From NCBI GenBank assembly GCA_948567375.1, contig OX419762.1, forward strand, positions 10,050,001 through 10,114,000: a DNA stretch of 64,000 bases, written 5' to 3'. The stretch is from Lunularia cruciata (taxonomy: Eukaryota; Streptophyta; Marchantiopsida; Lunulariales; Lunulariaceae). Shown here piece after piece: positions 22,391 through 33,370 of this stretch (its first letter is position 1; each line of letters starts with the position of its first letter). Both the position numbers and the translations under genes were made by a program. A model generated the notes under the pieces. The model ran no database searches, was not told the origin of the DNA, and was given only the letters and a program-made list of their open reading frames with translations.

Positions 22391-23792
22391 TTGCCTGTGT
22401 GATTTTCTTTAACCCCAATGATCAACCATTGGTGTGTTCTCACTACTTTCTTCCTCCAATCTACCATAGGGTTGTAATGCTTTATCCATGGCATGCCTAA
22501 GATTGCATCATAATGAGCTAATTGTATCACTTGCCACTCAATTGCTTCTTGATATTCTCCTCTAGAGAGTGTTACTTGTCTAGGTAATGATTCAATTCTC
22601 TTTATTTGCCTGTTAGGTAACTCTACTTCTTCACTCTCATCTCTCTCTAGATCTATTCTCAATCTTATTGCAATAAGTAAGACAAGAAATTCTATATTCT
22701 TTATAAGGATCTATTAATACTCTCACTTGATTGCCTTCTAGGACTTCATTCACTACAATCAATTGTGAGGTTGCTTTTTGGTACCTTTGCATGCTTGTCT
22801 TCTTCCTTCTCTTGCTTTTGTGCTTCATTATTGAACCAATAAGACCATGAGGTACATTCGTTGGCAATCTTTGTTTTCTAAAGTGATTTCCACCTCCTCC
22901 TCTTTAGTGCATCTCTCCATGTTGTTCAAAGATCACTTGTATGAAGGCCGAGGGCCTTTAGGGAGATGAGTCCGACAGTTAGTAGATATATACCCAATAC
23001 AACCATAATTGTAACAACGGTGTTATTCTCCTCAAGTTTTTTCTCCTCAAGTTTTTTCTCCTCGTGGGACTCCATCTCACTGTTCTTCTACCCGTCTCCG
23101 TTCTCCTTGAAGCGGTTGTGCTCCTTGGTCTCAAAACCAAAGGTACCCTAATTCCATCGGTATTGGTCTACCCATGGGTGGCATTTTGCCCCAATAATTT
23201 TGAGGTGGAACTACTCCTTCACCTCCACCTAATGCTCTTGCTATTCTCTACACACGAGCAATGGCTTCAAATATTGTGCAAGGATTTTGTACCATGACTT
23301 CTTGGCAAATCCGCTCCTTCAACCCTAGTTTGAAATTGTCAAGAGCCTCTACTAGACTCATGTTGGTTATTAAGACTTGTAGATCCAAAAATGCCTCCAC
23401 ATACTCTTGTACACTATTCTTCTATTTCAATCCCCATAGTCGGATCCGAGCCATCTGCACAGAATCCACTGATTAGAAATTCATTAGGAATCCTTCTTGC
23501 ATTGCTGTCCATGTGACCTCCCTTCTCTATGCTAACATGGATTGTTCCCAAGCATCATACCATGTGAGGGCTTTATTGGTCAAGTACCCACATGCAAACA
23601 CACCTACAACATGCTTGGTGATCTTTGTTGAAAACAACCAGAAATATTGATTCATTCTTGAGATCTTGTTCCACTACTCCTACCGTACGCTGCCCCTTGT
23701 AAGGCTCAATGTTGTAGGTCTTCTTCATCCGGAGTAGTAATGTCGCTTCATCATTGATAGGGTTCCTATGCACGGGTGCCTCTCCAAGTACT
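22391..23792 (-). pseudogene. Gag and protease of element X, left part
   Basis: Protease region at 22867-22369: QLIVVNEVLEGNQVRVLID, with the usual DSGA site lost, then HYDAILGMPWIKHYNP. A gag stretch is at 23848-23573 and between about 23480 and 22960, with stops. A decayed zinc-knuckle area lies near 22970-23020. Element Z interrupts gag at 23792. Confidence 0.75.
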
Positions 23793-24531
23793 TGTAATAC
23801 CACGAGCTTACCCATATGATCTAGATGTGAAATTTGGTTTGGTAACATCTAGAATGATGTTATACATGATGGTCAAAATAGATCAGATAGAAGTATCACC
23901 AAAAGAGTACTTCTACAAATAGAGTAGAAATCTAAATAGACTTGAGAACCTTAGAACCAATAGCTAGACATATGATTTAAAGGTGAGAATTGGTTTGGTA
24001 ATATTTGGAAGGATGTTACATATGATGGACTAAACAGATCAGAAAGAGGTATCACCAAAAGGTGACTTTTACTAATAGAGTAGGAACCAAAATATGCTTG
24101 AAATCTTTGAAGGCAATTTTGGAGGCCTAAATGGATGAATTAGGCCTCAAAAATGTACAAATTCCTCCCCTCCAATGAAGAAAAGGCTGGCATCCCTCCC
24201 CTTTGGCTTGTCTTGTCAAGAGCTTTCCAACGGTACCTTCCTTATGTGATTCTGAGACTCCTACAAGAAGATTCCCTAAAAGATTCCCTCCGGTCAAAGC
24301 TTGTTTGACCAACCAGATAGGACCTAGACCGACATGTCACCCATCCAAGTAAGTAATCCAAGGGTGGAGCTTGATGACATGTCACCTATCTGTGTGCCTA
24401 ATCCTATGGTGGAGCTTCCTTGGAGGAGATCCTCTTTGTATATATAATAAAGAGAAGGTGCTCCTTTGAGGCACCAAATGTTGAGTGTGTAATCTATGTT
24501 TTCTCTCTTCTCTTGTCCTTGGAGCATTATA
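23793..24531 (+). repeat. 5' LTR of element Z
   Basis: 739 bases, TGTAATACCACG to GCATTATA. It has two tandem copies of a roughly 165-base 5' module and a TATA-like TATATATAATAAAG near 24439-24452. Compared with the 3' LTR it has drifted noticeably, many differences being C/T or G/A. Confidence 0.88.
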
Positions 24532-24532
24532 A

Positions 24533-24544
24533 TGGTATCAGCGC
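24533..24544 (+). promoter_or_regulatory. Primer-binding site of element Z
   Basis: TGGTATCAGCGC, one mismatch from the initiator methionine site TGGTATCAGAGC, one base after the LTR. Confidence 0.85.
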
Positions 24545-24589
24545 GAGTGTTTTAGTCCAAGAGAGTGGATCACCCCTCTTGGAACACCC

Positions 24590-25461
24590 TAGTTTGTTTT
24601 GGCAAACACTCTTTGGTTTCTTCCAAACCAAGTTGGCCATGTCCATACCTTACCACCCACAAACAGATAGCCAATTAAAGCAAGCTAATCGCACGATTGA
24701 AGACATGTTACGCGGCTTCACCTTAGAAGAGCAAGAGAGGTGGGACACCCTACTCCCATTGGTGGAATTTGCTTTACAACAATTTAGTGAATGTATCCAC
24801 CAAGGTCACTCTGTTCTTCCTCATGTATGGTGAGCATCCCTTCACACCTTCTAGCTTGATGAAGATCCGTCCAGTGGCTACCAAGGTCAATGTCGTCAAC
24901 TCATTTGTTTCTAGAATCCAACATAGTGTGGAGCGCACCAAGCATAGGTTACAGATTGCACAAAATTGACATAAGAAGTATGCTGATGCATACCGTAGGC
25001 ACATGAAGTTCAACGTTGGGGATCAAGTGTGGCTATTGACAACCAACCTCACATTAGTTGGACCTCGTAAGCTCAGACCTCATTTTATTAGGCCTTTCTC
25101 AATTCTTTGTTGCATCAGTGTTGTGGCCTATCACCTTGAGCAACCACCACATATGAAGATCCATCCAGTGTTCCATGTTTCCTTACTATGCAGATATGCT
25201 CCCCGCTCAGGCCAGGGTCATTCCACACAAGACATTCGATCTTGTCCGACACTCATTGATGGCACAGAAGAATATGAAGTGGAGCGTATTCTCCAAAAAT
25301 GCATGCGTGGTACTTGCCATTCGTGGGTGGACTATCTCATACAGTGGAAAGGTTACTCCCTCTATGAAGCAACATGGGAGCCCACTGCCAATTTGACACA
25401 TGCACCGGTGTTGGTGCAAGCATTTGAGCAACAATTGCACAACGAGGATGTTGCATCTTAA
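24590..25461 (+). pseudogene. Integrase end and chromodomain of element Z
   Basis: It starts at the deletion junction with SLFWQTLFG and runs through the integrase core (MSIPYHPQTDSQLKQANR, where the catalytic E of the family reads K). A stop falls near 24961. The last 152 residues (25003-25461) are open: DQVWLLTTNLTLVGP, then KIHPVFHVSL. A full chromodomain follows (EYEVERILQK, then WVDYLIQWKGYSLYEATWEP) and the frame stops just before the polypurine tract. The chromodomain end is better kept here than in X or V. Confidence 0.85.
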
Positions 25462-25474
25462 AAGGAGGGAGGTC

Positions 25475-26208
25475 TGTAATACCACAAGCTAGCCATATGA
25501 TCTAGATGTGAAATTTGGTTTAGTAACATCTAGAATGATATTATACATGATGGTCAAAATAGATCAAATAGAAGTATCACCAAAAGAATATTTCTACTAA
25601 TAGAGCAGAAACCAAAATAGACTTGAGAACCTTAAAACCAATAGCTAGACATATGATTTAAATGTGAAAATTGGTTTGGTAACATCTGAAAGGATATTAT
25701 ACATGATGGACTTAACAAATCAGAAAGACATATTACCAAAAGGTGACTTCTAATAATAGAGTAGGAACCAAAATATGCCTGAAATCTTTGAAGGCAATTT
25801 TGGAGGCCTAAATGAATGAATTAGGCCTCAAAGAATATACAAGTTCTCCCCCAATGGAGGAAAGGCTGGCCTTCCCTACCTCCTAGCTTGTCTTGTTGAG
25901 AGATTTCCAACGATACCTTACATGATTTCTGAGACTCCTATAGGAATATTCCCTAAAAGATTCCCTCTAGTCAAAGCTTGTTTGACCAACCAGATAAGAC
26001 CTAGACCGACATGTCACCCATCCAAGTAAGTAACCCAAGGGTGAAGCTTGATGACATGTCACCTATTTGTGTGCCTAATCCTATGGTGGAGCTTCCTTGG
26101 AGGAGATCCTCTTTGTCCATATAATAAAGAGAAGGTGTTCCTTTGAGGCACCGAATGTTGAGTGTGTAATCTGTGTTTTCTCTCTTCTCTTGTCCTCAAA
26201 GCATTACA
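25475..26208 (+). repeat. 3' LTR of element Z
   Basis: 734 bases, TGTAATACCACAAG to GCATTACA, with the same two-module structure and a CATATAATAAAGAG TATA-like site near 26118-26131. Confidence 0.88.
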
Positions 26209-26971
26209 ATACTTCAATCATAGGTGTTGGGTTTTGAAATGTCTCTTCTTCTTGCATTGTTGATCATTTTTGAGGGTCGACACTTGACTTTGTAATGCCT
26301 CCATGGTCATCTTAATCTCTCAAAATTTGTTCAACATCCCCTACATTCCTTGCACCAACTCTTACAACTACGGATCCATGGTTCCTATAACACTCAATTG
26401 CTATTGTCTACTTCAATAGAGAGTTAATATGATCACTTTGGAGGGCGCACAAACTATTAGAACTACCATTGGGACCTCAAAAGCTACCACTCGTTGATAA
26501 TATTCTTAACCAAAATTCATGACCATGAAATCTCTAAACATCACTTTTGGTCTCATTACATAACAAATTTCTACTTGAGTGTTAAAAAGGAAAGGATTTG
26601 GGACATTCAAATCCATCACAAAACAATGTAAATTGTCAAATTCCACTCTCTATCATCACTACAGGCAAAATCATTGGGTTTGGCATATTCATCACTATAA
26701 CCATAAACTCTGCTATGAAGTGAAAAAACATATACACTCTCATTTGCTCACATTGAATGTACATAATCTTGATATGGAATGGATTCAAGAACAGAAAGCA
26801 AGGTGTTGAAATGTTTTTCCCCGGAGCTTCCATTTCATCGTCCCTCTAGCACTCCTAATCTACCAATTACAACCAAGATGTCTCTCCTCAAAATTACTCA
26901 GTCTCAATGACCAATGTTCTTCCAAGAGGGATGATCCACTCTCTTGGATGACAACACCTGCTCTGATACCA
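26209..26971 (-). pseudogene. Leader, primer-binding site and gag start of element X
   Basis: On the - strand the primer-binding site TGGTATCAGAGC is at 26960-26971, one base from the 5' LTR. The first gag part follows, matching element V near 59290-59905 in sequence (for example the ACTACGGATCCATG stretch at 26366-26379 on the + strand). It is broken by many stops. The frame would continue at 23792 if Z were absent. Confidence 0.8.
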
Positions 26972-26972
26972 T

Positions 26973-27738
26973 TGTAATACTCTGAGGATAGGAGACTTGA
27001 AAAGAAACACACCATGAGAAACATACACTTTCACCCTCAAACTCTGATACCCAAAAGGAACACTTTCTCTCTATTATATAGACAAGGAGGATCTCCTCCA
27101 AGGAAGCTCCACCAAAGGATTAGGCACATTGATAGGTGACGTGTCAGCAAGTTCCAATCTTGGATTACTTACTTGGATGGATGACATGTAGGTCCTGGTC
27201 ATACCTGGTTCATCAAACAAGCTTTGACTAAGGGAATCTTTTAGGGAATCTTCCTGTAGGAATCTCATAATCATGTGGGTGAGGTACCATTGGAAAGCTC
27301 TCAACAAGACAAAACAGGGGGAGGGAAGTCCAGCCTTTCCTCAATTTGGAGGGTGGGAGGAAGGAGAGGAATGTGCAAATTTTTGAGGCCTAATTCATCC
27401 ATTTAGTCCTCCAAAATTGCCTCAAAGATTTTAGGCATATTTTGGTTCCTACTCTATTAGTAGAAGTCACCTTTTGGTGATACCTCTTTCTGATCTGTTT
27501 AGTCCATCATGTGTAACATCTTTCTAGATGTTACCAAACCAATTCTCACCTTTAAATTATATGTCTAGCTATTGGTTCTAAGGTTTTCAAGTCTAGTTCA
27601 TTATTTGCCATATTAGTAGAAGTACTCTTTAGGTGATACTTCTATTTGATCTATTTTGACCATCAAGTATAACATCATTTTAGATATTACCAAACTTAAT
27701 TTTGCATCTAGATCATATGGCTAGCTCTTAGTATTATA
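26973..27738 (-). repeat. 5' LTR of element X
   Basis: 766 bases, matching 10830-11598. The + strand begins TGTAATACTCTGAGG and ends CTCTTAGTATTATA, followed by the GTACC target duplication. Confidence 0.9.
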
Positions 27739-27743
27739 GTACC

Positions 27744-28970
27744 CTCCAATGCCAATGGTGGTGGTACAACATGGCATGAGATGTTCAAGAGTTTGTTTGA
27801 TCATGTGAGAGCTACAGGGCCAGTAACCAATAACCAAATGGACTCATTCAACCACTCTCCATTCCATCAACTCATTGGGAACATCTAAGCTTAGATCTCA
27901 TCACCTCCTTGCCCAAGACAAAGCAAGATCACACAACAATTGTGGTGTTTGTGAATAAGCTTAGTAAGCAAATCTATTTGGCTTCAACGGTTGATACTAT
28001 GGATGCTCTAACCTTGGTACAAATCTGCTTTGATAATGTATTCAAACATCATGAGATGCCATGTGTACTCATCTCTGACCATAATCCTTGATTCATTGGG
28101 AAATTTTGGCAAGCACTCTTCCAGATACTCGACACCAAGCTTGCTTTGTCCACTGCCTATCATCCTCAAATTGATGGAAAAATTGAATGTGCAAATTGCA
28201 CCTTGGAGGATATGCTTCATGGCTTTGTCAATGTTCACTACACTAATTGGGATGAATGTCTTGTAGCTCCAAAATTTGCATACAATAACTCCAAATAGGA
28301 AAGCATAAGATTCTCTCCTTTCTTTCTCAATTTTAGCCAAGATCTACTTGTTCCAAATTCTTTTCTTGCTCCTCCTTCATCTCATGTCCCTCATACTTCA
28401 ACCTTCTTGACCACCATATCCCAATTGCTCCAACAAGCCAAGTCTCATATCCTTGTTGCTCAAAATTGTCAAAAACAATATGTGGACCACCATTGTCATG
28501 ATATCACCTTTCAAGTTGGTGAAAAAATCATGCTCTCCTTTAGTAACCTACCCCTCCTACTTGATACCCAAGTTCATAAATTGCCCCTAATTGGATATGA
28601 CCCTTTGATATCACCCACATCATCTCTCTGCTTGCTTATTGACTGGCCTTGCCTTGTCATATGCGTATCCATATTGTCCTCCACATTTCCAAGTTAAAAC
28701 CCTTTGTTCCTAATCCATTTTCTTTTTCCTCTTGTGTCCAACCTCCTCCTCCTCCCATCTCTATCCATGATCATGAAGAGAACAAAGTTGATCTTATACT
28801 TGCACTTTGCCACATCCAACACAACCGTCGACAACATATAGAGTACAAGGTCCTTTGGAAAGGCGATCCCCTTCATGATGCTACTTGGGAGCCTCTGTCT
28901 CATCTTCATAATGCACAAATGGCTATCCAAGACTTTGAATTTTCAATGGCAACAAGGACGTCACCAACTA
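27744..28970 (+). pseudogene. Integrase of element W, right part, with chromodomain-like end
   Basis: Continues W pol after X. Core motifs: IVVFVNKLSKQ near 27950 (first D replaced by N), VLISDHNP near 28070 (second D kept) and IDGKIECANCTLEDM near 28175-28210 (E kept). The C-terminal part (VGEKIMLSFSN, then RIHIVLHISKLKPF after a frameshift) leads to a chromodomain-like stretch in 28649-29026: IEYKVLWKGDPLHDATWEPLSHLHNA. The purine tract GTGGTGGGGAA precedes the LTR. Confidence 0.85.
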
Positions 28971-28982
28971 GTGGTGGGGAAA

Positions 28983-29397
28983 TGTATAACAATATTGAGA
29001 TTAAAAACAAAGTTAGTCAAGGCTAATGAAGTAATGAATAGGCAAAATTAGCATGGAATATCATAGAAGTATCTAGGAAGCTTCTTGGGAAGCTTCTTAC
29101 TAACTTAGCTTGCACTCCAAGTAAGTAGTTTCTAGAAGGAAGCTTCTAGAAGCTTCCAATCGGCTTAGCTTGCATGCCAAGTAGGTGGCTTCAAGAAGGA
29201 AGCTTCCCAATTAACTTGACTTGCACTCCAAGAAAGTGGCTCAAGGAAGCTTCTTGAGAAGCTTCTCAAGAGCCTTGTATGCTCCTTATAAATATAAGAG
29301 CCAAAGCTCATGCTAGGCATTTGGAGTTTCCCTCATTCAAGTGTCCCAATGTGAGCTTCCATTCTCTTATTTCTCTCTTCAATCTTGGTCTTCTACA
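28983..29397 (+). repeat. 3' LTR of element W
   Basis: 415 bases, TGTATAACAATATTG to TTCTACA, aligned with 7012-7456. It carries TATAAATATAAGAG near 29286. It is followed by the ATCAT target duplication. Confidence 0.9.
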
Positions 29398-32300
29398 ATC
29401 ATTCTCCTCCATTGGGCCCCTAAGCACATCTTTATATCCCACCCATCAGCACCCCACCCTATAGTCTTGTCCCAATTTCCCTAGGTAGGGATTGGTCTAG
29501 CACAACATTGAGGGAGATCTTGATGTTTGTGTATGTGTGCAAAGGCCACTACTATTCTTAACCCACTCTTGACCTCCAATACTCCAATCGTATCTCCACA
29601 TGCTCCTCCCAAAACTCATACTCTTTGTTACATTCTTTGGATCCTATCTATGCATTTGTACCATGTTTTCCAAGACCAAAAATGTATACCTAAATCCCTA
29701 TGCCTTATGTCCTCTTGTTTGATCCAAACTCTCCTTCCTACTACATGTTATTTGGGTTGATGACCATGGGTGAGATGCCTCAAATTGATGTTATTAGCCC
29801 TTTTTCCCCAATAGACATTACTCTTTCCAGCCCATGGAGGTGCTTTGGGACATTGTGAGACGGCCTCTAGGCTTCATGGGTTCTTGACAGGCAATTAGGT
29901 AGTCCTCCAAGGAGAGTACACCATTAGAGCCCAAGTTGTAGCAAAGCAGATTGTAGAGTTTCCACAACCCCATAATTTACTCCCATCACATATTCACTCC
30001 TTGATACTAGACCAGGTAGGGGAGTATAGGCATTTAGCCCAAGCACTCTCTTCCTTCAAGACAACACTCTTCTCCTCCAACACCTTATCTAACTTATAGA
30101 CCTTACATCCACCTGCTAGTAAGGAGCTTCCTTTGTTCCTTAATGATTATCACACCATGATGAGGATTTACATGTAAAGTCTTGCTTTGCCCATGCTCTA
30201 CTCCACTCTGCATGCTTCTCAATGAGGAGGGCCTCAAGGTTAATTTTGAGTACCTATGAGATTGCCTTTCCCTAGATGCTCCAGATTTGGGTTTTCATCT
30301 TCTCTTTGCTTTCTGTCAGCACATTGCCTCCAGTCATGTATCCCCTAGGGTGGCATGTTTGTTTGGAGCTTCTCATCTCCTTGCTCTCACAAAGGAGACC
30401 TCAAGTGTGCATCCTATTGCCACTAGAGATGTGTTTTTGTGTTTGGTTTCTTGTACTATTTTCTTATAGTTGTGGAAATTTTTTCTTCCTCCCTATCTCC
30501 CTATCAGTTTGCAGTGGCTACTCTAGGAGGATGCACGATGGTTATTGCACACATTCAAGCATCTTTGGACATTCATCCAAATTGGGTGGTGGTCCAAGTT
30601 GATGTCTCTTATGCTTTCAATACAATCTCTCATCCAACATTGTTTTGTGCCCTTGCTTAGCTACTAATCATCTCCTCTCCTTGATCCCATTTGTACATGA
30701 TTTCTATGGGATTGAGACACTTCTATTGTACAACCACCCCACCGCCACAAGAGAGTTCTCACAATTGACATCAACCAAGAGCACATTGTAGGAGGATCCC
30801 CAAAGGCCTTGAAAGGGCTTCTCTTTTCCATAGCACATTAAATGGCTTAATGATAGGTTACAACAACTTTTTCATCTTATCATTTCCTATCCATCGTAGA
30901 TGACACTCATATATTACGCCCTTTCAAGGATGTCACTAGAGCAATCTCTGATTTCATACTCATCTTAAAGGCCTTGTTTTTATAAGTGCAGACTCATAAA
31001 TACAAAGTTTGGAGCCCTTGCATGGTCCTCACTCCCTTTGACTTCCGATCAAGATTCTAGTTCTTTGTTGATGATTTGCAAGTTTTGGACTCTCCTTTGG
31101 GATAAGAGAATTTTTATATCAAACACCTTAGTACAAGCTACAACCCATATCCAGTTCCTCCCTAGGTTGGGAAATAGCCAAGTGGCCTACTTTATTCATA
31201 GTTGTTGTTACCTCCCTCAAGTCTCATATTTAGCACAAACTCTCTCGCCTACAAAGGCACTATTGCTATATTTGCGGATGTTTGATAATACCATCCTCTA
31301 TACTTTCTCCACACTATTCTATACTTTCTCCACATTATTTGGGCCATGCATGCTCTCATAGCTATTAGATGAGTGGTGTAGGCAACAAGTAGCTCTTCCC
31401 ATAGTCATGGTCGGATGTGCCCTCATAAGATAGGAGGCCACAACACCAACAATATATATTGGTGCTTGGGCTCTAGTGGTCCCTTGCTTAGCAGATAGGT
31501 CCTTAAATTAAATCTGTCCATTCCTATTGGGGCCTATTACAATGGTAGGCTCAAACACTTATGACTTCCAAACATAACTTCTTTTGGCTCGTGACTTATT
31601 GCCATGCCTTGCACACTTGTTACTCCTTAAATTTATTGACTATGTCTCCTTAGACTCTAGGAAGCTCCAAATGGATCTCAATGATCCATGCACACTCACA
31701 CACTAGCTAGCATGCTCATTGATGAGCCTCTACCTAATAGAGCTAGGATCTTCTCTTGCGGGAAAAGGCTCTAGATCTTTGCTCCAGGCTTCACCCTTGA
31801 TTGATGATTTTTGTTTTCTTCCAAGGAGTTTACCACGGCACTATGGCTGAGGTTGGGCCTTCCACATCAAGCTCTCATAGGTCTTCTAGCCCAATATGCA
31901 TGTGTGAAGGGATACACTTTTTACATTGTGCAATAGGTGGAGAGCATACCAGAGTCCATGATGCAGTTTGTGATACTATTGCTCAGCTCTTATGCACTAC
32001 ATAGGCCCAAGTTCAGATTGAGTGATGGTTGGATCTATAGGGACTACCTATCTGTTGGGTGCAAGCGGATATTATTACTTTCATGGATGGTCATCGAACC
32101 TTGCATTATGTGGTGATGGCAAACCCACTACGAGAGGAGTCATTGGCACAGGCAGGCATGCAGGTGGGAGCAGCGGCTGCCATTGCTGCTAGAGGCAAGG
32201 AGGACTACCATGAGCCATGGCTGTCCTTGAATACTTTTGTCTCCCTAGCAATTGAGATTTTTGGGTGCCTACATGACCATTTCCACAATCTTCTCAAGGA

Positions 32301-32420
32301 TGCAACATGAGGCTCTTTGTTGAGGAGAGGTGCACTTGTTGTTTCTCTAGCCATGCTCATATCCTATTAACTATAGTGCATTTTAGTCACTTTGCAATGC
32401 GCACAAGCTTTGAGTCTCCA
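29398..32420 (+). mobile_element. R2-like LINE copy C, old and diverged
   Basis: A + strand copy, much older than D. Readable parts match D in order. About 30300-30470 reads VACLFGASHLLAL, like D's VSRVLGASRLLAI. 30500-30660 holds RT motif A as DIHPNWVVVQVDVSYAFNTISH, like D's DIHPEWVFLQVDVENAFNSVSR. RT motif C is near 30895-30925 as VDDTHI. The CCHC motif lies about 31890-31960 (MCEGIHFLHC, HDAV) and the endonuclease core QAD-x12-Y is at 32059-32310 with AAAIAARGKEDY. Stops and frameshifts are frequent. The left end is at 6869-7011, split off by W. The 3' end is not sharply definable. Confidence 0.75.
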
Positions 32421-33370
32421 CCAACGGGCAGCGGCTGTGGGCACAGCTAGGACCTCCCTTTCCACTTACCCCTAAACCTAAACCTCTACTGCAATGTTCA
32501 AAAGTAGTCTTCCCTCTCTCTTCTTTCTTTGGTTCTTGTTTGTTTGCTTGGTTTTTCCCTTTTGGTACCTTAGGGTCCTACTTCCGTGTGCCTTTTTTCT
32601 TTCTTCTCTTTGGTGCTTGTTGCGAGGTTCTTTTTTCCCTTGTGGTACCTTAGGGCCCTACTTCTGTATGCCTTTTTTTTTGCCATGTGGCACTTTTAGA
32701 CCTTGCTCTCTTGGCTCCATTTGCACTTGTACTCCTTTCCCACTCCTTCAGGGTACTATTTATATGTGTTTACATTCATCCTTGTGGCATTTCATGTCAT
32801 TTTTGGTCTAGATCGTGTACTAAGAAAATAGAATTCCATTCCAAGATAAACAGTGATGGGCAATTTTTGTTATACCCGTAGTATACTCCTCACCCAGGTG
32901 ATCATATCCAAATCGGTACTAAAAAAATGATTGATGGTTTTGTGCATTATTATCGGAGGTACCAAGTTGTGGAGAAAGACCTTTCCCGAGATATCTAGCT
33001 GCAACCCAAAAGTGCCCAAGATCGAAGGTCGAAAGTATATGAGCATTTATCTTCGTTTTGGATCACACAACTGTGTTAAAGCTAAGTGTTAAAACTTGGA
33101 TCCATGGTGGCCCACGGAATCATAATGGCGCGGCACCAGATCGGTGCGTTTGGTTTGTATATAAAGCTTTCCTTTCTTGACGTGGATGAGTGTCAACTTC
33201 AGACACAGTGAAGGATCCCTGATGAGAGCAACTCAAATGCTGAAGGGGGAAACATGCATTCGACTCTTGGGGAAAAGCTCGCCAAGAGTGTGGAATACGA
33301 ATGAACTTTACTGTAGTGAAATATCAACATTTTGCAGGCTAATTACCATGATAAATTGTCTACAGTCTAC
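32421..33370. other. Spacer between LINE copy C and the 3' end of the GH31 gene
   Basis: It contains an 80-base tandem duplication (listed separately) and then AT-rich DNA. The 3' untranslated region of the GH31 gene probably occupies part of 33150-33370, but no clear AATAAA signal on the - strand could be fixed. No other gene is seen. Confidence 0.5.
32547..32706. repeat. Tandem duplication, 2 x 80 bp, T-rich
   Basis: The block with GGTACCTTAGGG(T/C)CCTACTTC(C/T)GT(G/A)TGCC recurs at a spacing of 80 bases (first block at 32564, second at 32644), embedded in T-rich sequence. A weaker third echo (CATGTGGCACTTTTAGACC) follows. Confidence 0.75.

Larger units (their letters stand above)
23793..26208 (+). 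mobile_element. Deletion derivative Z of the chromovirus family
   Basis: A 2416-base element inside gag of X, opposite in sense. LTRs: 23793-24531 (739) and 25475-26208 (734). The target duplication is GTACT on the left and ATACT on the right, one change. It keeps both LTRs, the primer-binding site, a short leader, the integrase end with chromodomain, and the polypurine tract (AAAAGGAGGGAGG). A deletion of about 4 kb joins the leader to the integrase near 24590. Being nested in X, it is younger than X. Confidence 0.9.
10830..27738 (-). mobile_element. Ty3/gypsy chromovirus X, inserted in W and carrying Y and Z
   Basis: A - strand element with LTRs at 10830-11598 and 26973-27738, flanked by a perfect target duplication GTACC (10825-10829 and 27739-27743). 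After removing Y (7817 bases) and Z (2416 bases) it is about 6.67 kb. Read from the right the order is 5' LTR, primer-binding site, gag (26950-26209, 23792-22900), protease, reverse transcriptase (22390-21485 joined to 13667 onward), RNase H, integrase, chromodomain, polypurine tract (near 11600-11615) and 3' LTR. The coding parts have many stops. Confidence 0.92.
7012..29397 (+). mobile_element. Ty3/gypsy element W, outer element of the nest
   Basis: A + strand LTR retrotransposon with LTRs at 7012-7456 and 28983-29397, flanked by a perfect 5-base target duplication ATCAT (7007-7011 and 29398-29402). Its own length is about 5.5 kb once the 16.9 kb element X inside it is removed. The order is LTR, primer-binding site, gag with zinc knuckle, protease, reverse transcriptase, RNase H, integrase, a chromodomain-like end, LTR. 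Many stops and frameshifts show it is dead. The X insertion falls in the N-terminal part of integrase. Confidence 0.9.

Noticed and set aside
7012-29397. Integrated pararetrovirus sequence as an alternative for the RT regions
   Set aside because: LTRs, tRNA primer sites, target duplications, integrase and chromodomains identify Ty3/gypsy retrotransposons; no movement protein or viral coat motif was seen.
30276-30660. Membrane-protein-like reading of a + strand ORF
   Set aside because: The hydrophobic frame is a shifted reading of LINE copy C; the adjacent frame gives RT-region motifs that match copy D.
32494-32811. 105-residue hydrophobic ORF
   Set aside because: Its composition comes from the T-rich 80-base tandem duplication; no start context, domain or homologue is recognisable.
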